Shown here one piece after another: positions 45,971 to 53,593 of a stretch of DNA of 64,000 nt. Source of the stretch: Dyella choica. GTDB taxonomy: Bacteria; Pseudomonadota; Gammaproteobacteria; Xanthomonadales; Rhodanobacteraceae. The first letter of the stretch is position 1. Each line of letters begins with the position of its first letter. A program made the translations under genes and the position numbers. The notes under the pieces are model-generated. The model had not been told where the DNA came from. It worked only from the letters and a program-made list of their open reading frames with translations, and made no database searches. The stretch lies in assembly GCF_003977665.1 (NCBI RefSeq), contig NZ_RYYV01000008.1, positions 1-64,000 of the forward strand, given 5' to 3'.

Positions 45971-46989
45971 GCATGAAGCTAGTCAGTTATATCGCCGGCC
46001 TGCTCGGCCTGGGCGTCGCCATCGCCCTGGTGGCACACCAGGGTTGGGGCGAGATCGTCACGGCGATCGACCGCGCCGGCTGGCCGTTGTTGTGGCTGCT
46101 GCCGTTCCACGTGCTGCCGCTGTTGCTGGATGTGATCGGCTGGCGCGTGCTGATCGCACCGCGCGATCCGCAGCGGCAGGCCACGCTGCCGTTCCTGTTC
46201 TGGGTGGCGGCCATTCGCGAAGCCAGCAATCGCCTGTTGCCGGTGGCGAACATCGGCGGCGAGATCATCGGCATCCGCCTGGTGAAATGGCGCGGCATCG
46301 GCGGCGCCGCCGCGGCAGCCAGCGTAATCATGGAAGTGCTGCTCACCCTGGTGAATCAATACCTGTTCACCGCCCTGGGCATCATTCTGCTGATCGAACT
46401 GACCAGCAACATCAGTGCGTTCAGCACAGTGATTTCGGCCCTGGCGGCCAGCGTGCCACTGCCGATCTTCCTGATCATCCTGCTGCGCCATGGCAAGGTG
46501 TTCTCGCGCCTGGAAGGCTTCGCCGAGAAACTGCTTGGCGGGCGCTCCAAGCTTACCGAGCTGATCGACGGGACCAACCTGGATCAGGAGATCCGCGAAC
46601 AGTATTCGCGACCGCTGCGCCTGATATTCGCCACCGGCTGGCAGTTCGCGGGCTACGTGGTAGGCAGCTTCGAAACCTGGCTCGCGCTGCACCTGCTCGG
46701 CTACCCGATCAGCGTGTGGGATGCACTTGCCATCGAAGCGGTTACGCAAGCGCTGCGCCACATCATCTTTGTAGTGCCGGCCGGTCTGGGCGTGCAGGAA
46801 GGCGGTCTGGTGCTGTTCGGCAACATGATCGGCCTGCCGCCAGAAGCCAGCGTCGCACTGTCGCTGGTCAAGCGCATGCGTGAAGTAGGATTCGGTGTGC
46901 CCGCGCTGATCTCCTGGCAGTGGGCCGAAGCACGCAGGCTGTATGCGGGCTCCTCCGTGCGCGCGGACTCCGGTCAGCCGCCCATCTGA
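45967..46989 (+). CDS. hpnL: Hopanoid-associated membrane protein HpnL
   Basis: 340 residues, about 7-8 TM helices, of the UPF0104/MprF-flippase superfamily. NRLLPVANIGGEIIGIRLVKWRG and VVPAGLGVQEGGLVLFG are characteristic family blocks. Possibly moves the finished hopanoid between membrane leaflets; that role is an inference. Confidence 0.9.
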   Translation: MSMKLVSYIAGLLGLGVAIALVAHQGWGEIVTAIDRAGWPLLWLLPFHVLPLLLDVIGWRVLIAPRDPQRQATLPFLFWVAAIREASNRLLPVANIGGEIIGIRLVKWRGIGGAAAAASVIMEVLLTLVNQYLFTALGIILLIELTSNISAFSTVISALAASVPLPIFLIILLRHGKVFSRLEGFAEKLLGGRSKLTELIDGTNLDQEIREQYSRPLRLIFATGWQFAGYVVGSFETWLALHLLGYPISVWDALAIEAVTQALRHIIFVVPAGLGVQEGGLVLFGNMIGLPPEASVALSLVKRMREVGFGVPALISWQWAEARRLYAGSSVRADSGQPPI

Positions 46990-47002
46990 AGAGAATGGAT
47001 TG

Positions 47003-48007
47003 ATGACGTTCGAACACGACGCCTTTGACCCCGAAGCACTGGTGCCGGGCTATCGCGAACCGGTGTTGCCGGAAAGCGAGCCGGATGCAGCCACCATCGC
47101 GGCCTCCGAGACACGCACCCGGCATTGGTCGAGCAAGCAGCAGGGCAAACGCGTCAGGTATGGCTCGGCCGAGCACAAGCTGATGATGTGCCGGATGTTC
47201 GAGGAAACCTTCAATCCCTATCGCCCGTCCGTGCTCAGGTGGCCAACGCTGGACGAGGCGGCCCTGCACCGCATCACTTCGCTGCCGATCTGGGATATCG
47301 CCGTGCAGACCGAAGGCAAGGCGCGCCTACGCATGGCCGCCTATGCGCGCACAGTTGCCGATCCTGACATGCGCAACGTTCTCGCACAGAACGCATGGGA
47401 GGAAAACCGGCACAAGGAAGTGCTGTCGAAGATGGTGCAGCACTATGGCATTGCGCTGGTGCCCGAACCTCCCTACGAATACCCGCAAGATCCGGAATGG
47501 GCCTATCTGGTAACCGGCTACAGCGAGTGCATCGACAGCTTTTTTGCCTTTGGCTTGTTCAAGGTGGCGCATGATTCGGGCCTGTTCCCGCCCGAGCTGA
47601 TCGACACTTTCGAACCGGTGATGCAGGAGGAATGCCGGCACATCCTGCTGTTCGCCAACTGGGTGGCTTGGCATCGCCGCAACCTCAGCCTGCTCCAGCG
47701 CATTGCCTTCGAGTGGAAAGTGTTTCGCGTCTGGTGCTTCCTTGGGCTGGAACGCATGGAGCTGGCCAAGAGCCTCGATGCGGACGGCAACGAGCACGCG
47801 CAGGACAACAACTTTACCGTCACCGGTGCGCAATCGGTCACCACGCAGGACCTGAGTGTGGCCGAACTGATGGCCACCTGCCTCAGCGAAAACGATCGCC
47901 GGTTTTCCGGCTACGATCCGCGCCTGCTGCGACCGGCCACCATGCCTTTCTTGGTGAAGCTTGCGTTGCCGGTGCTCAGGTTCTTTGAGCGACGCAAGCG
48001 CAAATAA
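47003..48007 (+). CDS. Ferritin-like putative diiron protein at the end of the hpnIJKL operon
   Basis: 334 residues, 13 bases after hpnL. A four-helix carboxylate-bridged diiron pattern is visible: Glu104, Glu134-x-x-His137 (EENRHKE), Glu175 and Glu210-x-x-His213 (EECRHIL), the spacing of ferritin-like oxygenases and oxidases. No signal peptide. A basic C-terminal tail (FFERRKRK) follows a hydrophobic stretch (MPFLVKLALPVL), so it may sit at the membrane. I know no named hpn gene of this type. Membership of the operon suggests an O2-dependent modification such as hydroxylation or desaturation of hopanoid, but this is inference. Confidence 0.8.
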   Translation: MTFEHDAFDPEALVPGYREPVLPESEPDAATIAASETRTRHWSSKQQGKRVRYGSAEHKLMMCRMFEETFNPYRPSVLRWPTLDEAALHRITSLPIWDIAVQTEGKARLRMAAYARTVADPDMRNVLAQNAWEENRHKEVLSKMVQHYGIALVPEPPYEYPQDPEWAYLVTGYSECIDSFFAFGLFKVAHDSGLFPPELIDTFEPVMQEECRHILLFANWVAWHRRNLSLLQRIAFEWKVFRVWCFLGLERMELAKSLDADGNEHAQDNNFTVTGAQSVTTQDLSVAELMATCLSENDRRFSGYDPRLLRPATMPFLVKLALPVLRFFERRKRK

Positions 48008-48180
48008 ATCCACGGCGTCTCACTGGACCATCACCTTCGCGAAAGCATGAGTCTACCTTGCACGGATGCAACGGTTGCTCGCTTTCGCAGGCACAACGAC
48101 GTTCAAGTCCCTGCAAGCGTCGCTGGCCCGTCAAAGGCCTTTGGGATGTATTCCGGCTTGTTCGCGTGATCCAATCCCGT

Positions 48181-48861
48181 TCACGCGTTGCTGCCTGGCT
48201 TGGACGGCTTGATTGGCTGCATACGGTATACGCAGCGCCGCCCCTCCCGCAGCAGATGCTCTTCGCGTGACACTTGCGCCAATCCGTGCATGAGCGCCTG
48301 GAACTGCTGCAGTTCGGACATGCACAATCTTTGGCACAGCGTGGCCGCTGCGCAAATCGGGCAATGGTCTTCGATCAGCAGAAAATCAGCGCCGTCACGT
48401 TCCGCCCACGCCATATACCCTTGCTCTGTGCGTATCTGCGCCAATCGAGCGACCCGCTGCGGCAGGGACGTTGCGGACGCCATCCGCTCTCGATACTCGG
48501 CCAATTGCCGCACGCCGCGGTGCTCGACCATTTGAGCTACGCCATCCTGGCCGAACACTTCACCGACAGATTGAATGAGCTGCACGGTCAGTTGGGCGTG
48601 GGTATCGGGAAAGCGGCCGTGGCCGGCGGCTGTCAATTGCCAAAGTTGCTTGGGCCGCCCCACCCCAGTGCGAGCCACCACACCCTCCACGAGCCCCTGC
48701 TCGACCAGCTTCGCGATCTGCTGACGCACGGCCTCAGTCGTCGTGCCCAAAGCCTCGGCCAGACTCGCTGTGCTGCACGACGGATGGGTCTTCAAGCACA
48801 TCAGCAACTGGTTCGCTGAACGTGCAATCCCATTAAACAAGTTTTCTCTTGTGTAATTCAT
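48181..48861 (-). CDS. SufR/ArsR-like helix-turn-helix regulator with C-terminal cysteines
   Basis: 226 residues from the ATG at 48861. N-terminal winged HTH (SCSTASLAEALGTTTEAVRQQIAKLVEQGLVEG and a GRPKQLWQLTAAG wing). C-terminal Cys set DHCPICAAATLCQRLCMSEL with a later Cys (GRRCVYRM), matching the COG2345 group that includes the Fe-S sensor SufR. Divergent from the EamA transporter, which it probably controls. Ligand, Fe-S cluster or thiol-reactive compound, unknown. Confidence 0.82.
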   Translation of the reverse strand: MNYTRENLFNGIARSANQLLMCLKTHPSCSTASLAEALGTTTEAVRQQIAKLVEQGLVEGVVARTGVGRPKQLWQLTAAGHGRFPDTHAQLTVQLIQSVGEVFGQDGVAQMVEHRGVRQLAEYRERMASATSLPQRVARLAQIRTEQGYMAWAERDGADFLLIEDHCPICAAATLCQRLCMSELQQFQALMHGLAQVSREEHLLREGRRCVYRMQPIKPSKPGSNA

Positions 48862-48966
48862 GGCCGATCGACTAATATTAAAAGTACTTACTTGCATTAT
48901 AGGACAGACCGCATGTGCGCAGAAGCACTCGATTCCGCATGCGAGATCAGAAAAAAGGAGCGTTTC
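48862..48966. promoter_or_regulatory. Divergent regulator/EamA control region
   Basis: 105 bases with an AT-rich core (48871-48902) that contains AAGTACTT and, on the minus strand, a TATAAT at about 48896-48901. Plausible shared operator for the regulator and the transporter. Confidence 0.4.
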
Positions 48967-49875
48967 ATGCAAAACCCAACCTCATGGCGCAGCTACCTGC
49001 TGCTGCTTGGCCTTGGTCTCATCTGGGGCGGACAGTTCCTGTTCAATGCCCAGGCGGTGAAGGATTTTCCGCCGATTACCGTTACCGCCATTCGTGTACT
49101 CCTGGGCGCGCTCACACTGAGCCTCGCGTCATGCTTCGTTCCGGAAGGTTCAGGCCGCCGCGGCAAACGCTCGTGGTCCGTTGCCATCGTGCTCGGCCTG
49201 ATCGCCTTGTTCGAAGCTGTTTTACCGCTATTCTTCGTCACCTGGGGCCAGCAGCATGTGGCGAGCAGCATCACGGCGGTCGTGGTCGGTGGTGTGCCCA
49301 TCATCACGCTGCTGTTTTCTTTATTCATGGGTGGGCGGCATAACTTCACGGTCTATTCGGGACTTAGCGTGCTGGTGGGCTTCCTGGGCATCGTCGTTCT
49401 GGTCGCCCCAAGCGGCGGTGGCATGAACAATCAAAGCCTGGTCTACGAATTGGCCATATTTATGGGCGCGATATGCTTCGCGATTGGCTTGAACCTGTGG
49501 GAAAGAGTCCCGCACGACGAACCGATCCGCTCCACCCGGGACATGCTGTGGATGGCGTCAGTGCCGCTGACGGTCGCCGCACTCGTGCTGGACAAGCCGT
49601 GGTCGTTGCACTGGAGCCTTGAGGGCGTGCTGTCGCTGATCCTGCTCGGGACGCTGGGCTCGGGGGCTGCGTACTTGATGTATGTCTCGTTGGTCCACCG
49701 CAATGGTCCGGTATTTACTTCGTTGTCGAATTTCATCGTTCCCATGGTCGGCGTGGTGTTGGGCGTGGCCGTGCGAGGCGAGGCGTTCGGAGCGCGGCAA
49801 GGCTGGGCGCTGGCGCTGATCGTCGCCGCCCTGGCGATCAATGAAATGCGCGGATTGATCAAGGTCAAGGCGTAA
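48967..49875 (+). CDS. EamA/DMT-family transporter
   Basis: 302 residues from the ATG at 48967 with a strong AGGAG. Ten TM helices in two EamA repeats (LGLGLIWGGQFLFNAQAVKD ... ITAVVVGGVPIITLLFSLF; later LGTLGSGAAYLMYVSLVHRNGPVFTSL). Small-metabolite exporter of unknown substrate. Probably the first gene of a three-gene unit of which the next two are broken. Confidence 0.88.
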   Translation: MQNPTSWRSYLLLLGLGLIWGGQFLFNAQAVKDFPPITVTAIRVLLGALTLSLASCFVPEGSGRRGKRSWSVAIVLGLIALFEAVLPLFFVTWGQQHVASSITAVVVGGVPIITLLFSLFMGGRHNFTVYSGLSVLVGFLGIVVLVAPSGGGMNNQSLVYELAIFMGAICFAIGLNLWERVPHDEPIRSTRDMLWMASVPLTVAALVLDKPWSLHWSLEGVLSLILLGTLGSGAAYLMYVSLVHRNGPVFTSLSNFIVPMVGVVLGVAVRGEAFGARQGWALALIVAALAINEMRGLIKVKA

Positions 49876-49915
49876 TGAACAGACGGAATTAGCCCTCAAT
49901 AGAAGGAGCATTCCC

Positions 49916-50722
49916 ATGGCTTATTTCAAAGCATCCCCGCAGCGTCGCAACTATTTCGCAACTTTCGGTATGGGACGCCCGCTGGTCCTGCTACACGGCA
50001 TCACCAACACCGGCCGCGCCTGGGGCGCGCAACTGGAACCGTTTGTCGCCGCCGGCTTCCAGCTGATCATTCCAGATCATGCCGGACATGGCGCATCGGA
50101 TCCGCTCCACCGCCCGGTGAGCGTCAAGGACCTGGCCGATGACGTACTGACGCTGCTCGATGCGCTTTCGATACGAAGCGCCGACGTCGTTGGGCTGTAG
50201 CTGGGCGGGCTCGTCGCCATGCAACTTGCGTTCGAAGCACCCGAACGGGTCAAACGTCTGGTGGTCGCCAACAGCTTTCCAGCGTTCAAGGGGGATGATG
50301 TTCGCAACATGGTGGCGACCTGGACGGAAACTTTCCGCCAGCCGGATGGAGCGGTGAAACGTTTCGAAAACACTTGGCCGGTCAACGCGAGCGAAACGTT
50401 CCGGCAATCCGCCGAGGGCATGCGGGTGTACCAAATGCTGCATGGGCTCGCCGCTGCAGCGGATGGCGCTTCTTTGGCACATGCGGCTGAGGGTGCCCTG
50501 GGCTTCGGCACCGATGGCCAATTGAACCGCCTTGAGCACGAAACCCTGTTTGTCGCCGGCACCCTGGACGCAGTACCGCCCCCCGCACTCTCTCGACAGA
50601 TGGCCCAGACCGCTCCGCGCGGGCACTACGTCGAACTGCCGCATGCCGCGCATCTGTCCAACGTGGATTCCGCGCAGGCATTCAATGCGGCTGTTCTCTC
50701 GTTTCTGTCCGACAAAGGCTGA
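49916..50722 (+). pseudogene. Alpha/beta hydrolase with a stop codon at the catalytic serine
   Basis: A 268-codon alpha/beta-hydrolase frame: oxyanion motif LVLLHGITNTGRAWG, then the nucleophile elbow VVGL-stop-LGGLVAMQLA, where the family has G-L-S-L-G. The TAG at 50198-50200 stands in place of the nucleophile Ser; TCG to TAG is one change. The frame then runs on normally (FEAPERVKRLVVANSF) with the acid and His regions (HAAHLSNVD) intact to the TGA at 50722. Either a recent nonsense mutation, a sequencing error, or readthrough. As it stands, no active enzyme is made. Confidence 0.85.
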
Positions 50723-50734
50723 GAGATTCATGCG

Positions 50735-51013
50735 ATGAACAGGCGACACTTTCAGACGGCTTCGACCACCGGCCTGGGACTCCTGGCGGTAGAAATGGCA
50801 GCAGGACGGACCGCAACAACAGCGACGAACCAGACGATATCCGCGCGAGGCTCACGTCCCTTGCTAATCCAAGGCGGCACCGTCATAACGCTCGAAAACG
50901 CCGGCATCCTTCTGGATGCCGATGTGCTCATCGAAAGCGGCTCCATCGTGGCCGTCGGAAGGCATCTTTACGCCTAGAATGCGGAAATCATCGAATCGAT
51001 TCCGCGACCATAG
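50735..51013 (+). pseudogene. N-terminal stump of an amidohydrolase
   Basis: Starts with a Tat-like leader (MNRRHFQTASTTGLGLLAVEMA) and the amidohydrolase strand block LIQGGTVITLENAGILLDADVLIESGSIVAVG, then meets TAG at 50975-50977. In-frame codons past it (NAEIIES) still look like the family, up to a second TAG at 51011-51013. No metal-binding HxH or later domain remains in the 75 bases before the hpnA stop. Truncated remnant, 12 bases behind the broken hydrolase. Confidence 0.75.
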
Positions 51014-51088
51014 CAGCCGAAGCCGCCTTATCCGGCGCATACCTTTTTGCTCAAATACAGGCACCGACGTAAGTAGGCACGAAACGCG

Positions 51089-52066
51089 CTAGCCCTGCTG
51101 CCGGAACCACCGTACCGCGTCTTCCAACGCCAATCGCGCCGGACGCGCCGTATAGCCCAGTTCCCGCTGCGCCTTTTCGCTGGAAAAGAACATGCGCTTC
51201 TTTGACATGCGCACTTCTTCCACCGTGGCGACCGGTGCCATGCCGGTGAGGCGCGCCCAGGCTTCGGCGACATACGCCACCGGCATCACGGCGGCATGTG
51301 GCAAGCGCACTTTCGGCGGCGCGCGCCCGGCGATATCGGCGATTTCGGTGAGCACTTCACGCAGGCTCATGTTGAAGCCGCCGAGAATGTAGCGCTCGCC
51401 GACGACCCCGCGCTCATAGGCCAGCCAGTGGCCCTCGGCCACGTCCTCCACATGCACGACGTTGAGGCCTGTATCCACGTAGGCGGGCAGGCGCCCCGCC
51501 ATCGCGTCACGCACGATGCGGCCGGTGGGCGTGGGCTTGATGTCGTAGGGGCCGATCGGCGTGGAAGGATTGACGATCACGATCGGTACGCCGTCCTTCG
51601 CGAACTGCTTGGCCACTTCCTCGGCCAGGAACTTAGAGCGCTTGTAGTGGCCGATCATGTCGTCCACGGTTACCGGCGTGGTCTCGCTGCCGGGCGTGCC
51701 GTCCTTGGGAATGCCCAGCGTCGCAACACTGCTGGTGTAGACGATGCGTGTGACTCCGACACGCCTGGCGGCTTCCAGGATCGCGCGCGTACCCTCGACG
51801 TTGGCGCGATAAAGCTCCGCCGGATCGGGCGCCCACAGGCGGTAATCGGCGGCGACGTGGAACAACGCATCGCAGCCGTCGCAGGCGGGCAGCAGGCTGG
51901 CCGGCTTGGTGAGATCGCCTTCCATCACTTCCACGTCCAGGCCCTGCAGGTTGCGGCGATCCGAGCCCGCTCGCGCCAGCACACGCACCTTGTGGCCGTC
52001 GCGCAACAGGCGACGAGCCACGGCCGAGCCGACGAAGCCGGTGGCGCCGGTAACCAGCGCCCTCAC
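51089..52066 (-). CDS. hpnA: Hopanoid-associated sugar epimerase HpnA
   Basis: 325 residues from a GTG at 52066. Extended SDR: VTGATGFVGSAVARRLL, the Tyr-x-x-x-Lys motif in HYKRSKFLAEE and IVNPSTPIGPYDIKPTPTGRIV, typical of HpnA. Its substrate in hopanoid synthesis is not established. It is transcribed away from sqs. Confidence 0.93.
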   Translation of the reverse strand: MRALVTGATGFVGSAVARRLLRDGHKVRVLARAGSDRRNLQGLDVEVMEGDLTKPASLLPACDGCDALFHVAADYRLWAPDPAELYRANVEGTRAILEAARRVGVTRIVYTSSVATLGIPKDGTPGSETTPVTVDDMIGHYKRSKFLAEEVAKQFAKDGVPIVIVNPSTPIGPYDIKPTPTGRIVRDAMAGRLPAYVDTGLNVVHVEDVAEGHWLAYERGVVGERYILGGFNMSLREVLTEIADIAGRAPPKVRLPHAAVMPVAYVAEAWARLTGMAPVATVEEVRMSKKRMFFSSEKAQRELGYTARPARLALEDAVRWFRQQG

Positions 52067-52420
52067 GATGCCGCTACCTGGGCCACGCCCGCACGCATCC
52101 AGAGCGAGGCGCGCGCATTCGAAAAAGTGGGGATTGTCATCCCGCGATTATGGATGAAATCCGCCAGCAGGGCTCTGCCTCTCGCCCCGTATTCCTTTCA
52201 TCTGCATTTCACAGCATGGCCCGATGCCTATCCGTTCATCGCACAGGCTTGTCCAAGCACCTGATGTGCTTCAGCATATTACGATGCCCATTCCCCCCCG
52301 CCAGCCCCAAGCCAGCGTGCGCTCACCGCATATGGTGCTTTCCTGCACGGCCGCATCGACCGCCGCGCCGGATTCGTACCCGTATGGATATGTCATAATT
52401 CCGGCGCTCGAGGCATCCCA
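52067..52420. other. hpnA/sqs divergent gap
   Basis: 354 bases with no convincing ORF. It holds a short copy of the interspersed repeat core (GGGGATTGTCATCCC at about 52129-52143). An AT-rich possible -10 (CATAAT, about 52394-52399) lies 22 bases before the sqs start, with GAGG as its ribosome site. Confidence 0.5.
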
Positions 52421-53593
52421 ATGATCGAATTCAACAATGCCACCGCCGGTAACGGAAGCGGGGAGGCCGACACCTATCAGGATGCGATCCTGCCGAAGGT
52501 ATCCCGGACTTTTGCGCTGACCATCCCGCAGCTCCCGCCGGAGCTGCGCCGCGCCGTTGCGAACGCGTATTTGCTATGCCGCATCGCCGACACCATCGAA
52601 GACGAACCGGTATTCTCGGCCGAGCAGAAGCGCTCGTTCGAGAACGCCTTCGTCCAGGCGGTGATCGGGGACGCCGATCCGCAGGAGGTGGCGGACGAAA
52701 TCGCCCCCCTGCTTTCGAGCAGCACGCTGGATGCCGAACGCGACCTCATGCAGCAGTTGCCGCTGGTGCTCGAAGTCACGCGCAGCCTCTCGCCGTCGCA
52801 GCAGGCGTCGATCGTCAAGTGCCTGCGCATCATGTCGCACGGCATGCACGACTTTCAGCGCAAAGCCGGCCTGCATGGCTTGCCCACGCTGCATGACATG
52901 GACCGTTACTGCTATTGCGTGGCCGGTGTCGTCGGCGAAATGCTGACGGAGCTGTTCGTCGACTTCGAACCGCTGCTCGCCCCCCACCGCAACGCCATGC
53001 TGCAGTTGGCGGTGTCGTTCGGCCAGGGCCTGCAGATGGTCAACATCCTCAAGGACCAGTGGGAAGACCGTGCACGCGGCGCCTGCTGGCTGCCGCAAGA
53101 CCTGTTCGCGCGTCACGGCGTGAAGCTCGCCACGCTGCAATCCGGCACGCAGAACGCCGGCTACGCCGCCACCATGTCCGAGCTGGTCGGCATCGCCCAC
53201 GCGCATCTGCGCCAGGCGCTGGACTACACCCTGCTCATTCCCACCAAGCACGCCGGCATCCGGCGCTTCTGCTTGTGGGCCATTGGCATGGCAGTGCTGA
53301 CGCTGCGCAAGCTGCAACAGAACCTCGATTTTTCCGCGGGGGTGCAGGTCAAGATCTCGCGTAAGGATGTCGCCCGCACCATCCTGCTGACGCGCGTGCT
53401 GTGCAAGTCGAACTCCGGCCTGCGCTGGCTGTTCGCGATGAGCGCGCGCGGCTTGCCGCTGACGCCCCTGACGGCGGAATGGAGCGAGCCTTCCACACCC
53501 GCCCGCACCTGGCCCAAGCGCTCCATTCCGCACATTGCCGACGCCGCCGCCTGGCGCGAGCCGGCCGATGTCGAGGAAGCAGGACAGCGATGA
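52421..53593 (+). CDS. sqs: Squalene synthase (single-enzyme type)
   Basis: 390 residues, longer than HpnC or HpnD (about 280-300). Two Asp-rich motifs: DTIEDE (57-62) and NILKDQWEDRARGACWLP (Asp212, Asp216). Also SRTFALTIPQLPPELRRAV and VAGVVGEMLTELF. A C-terminal extension of about 90 residues includes a hydrophobic segment. This architecture is that of one-step, NADPH-dependent squalene synthases, so FPP is probably turned directly into squalene rather than by HpnCDE. Its end overlaps the cyclase start by four bases. Confidence 0.88.
   Translation: MIEFNNATAGNGSGEADTYQDAILPKVSRTFALTIPQLPPELRRAVANAYLLCRIADTIEDEPVFSAEQKRSFENAFVQAVIGDADPQEVADEIAPLLSSSTLDAERDLMQQLPLVLEVTRSLSPSQQASIVKCLRIMSHGMHDFQRKAGLHGLPTLHDMDRYCYCVAGVVGEMLTELFVDFEPLLAPHRNAMLQLAVSFGQGLQMVNILKDQWEDRARGACWLPQDLFARHGVKLATLQSGTQNAGYAATMSELVGIAHAHLRQALDYTLLIPTKHAGIRRFCLWAIGMAVLTLRKLQQNLDFSAGVQVKISRKDVARTILLTRVLCKSNSGLRWLFAMSARGLPLTPLTAEWSEPSTPARTWPKRSIPHIADAAAWREPADVEEAGQR

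Noticed and set aside
50198-50200. TAG as pyrrolysine or recoded amber
   Set aside because: No pyl genes in view and the position demands Ser; a nonsense mutation or sequencing error is simpler, so kept only as an item to check.
52150-52398. Small plus-strand ORF in the hpnA/sqs gap
   Set aside because: No ribosome site and no coding character; the region holds repeat core and promoter-like sequence.
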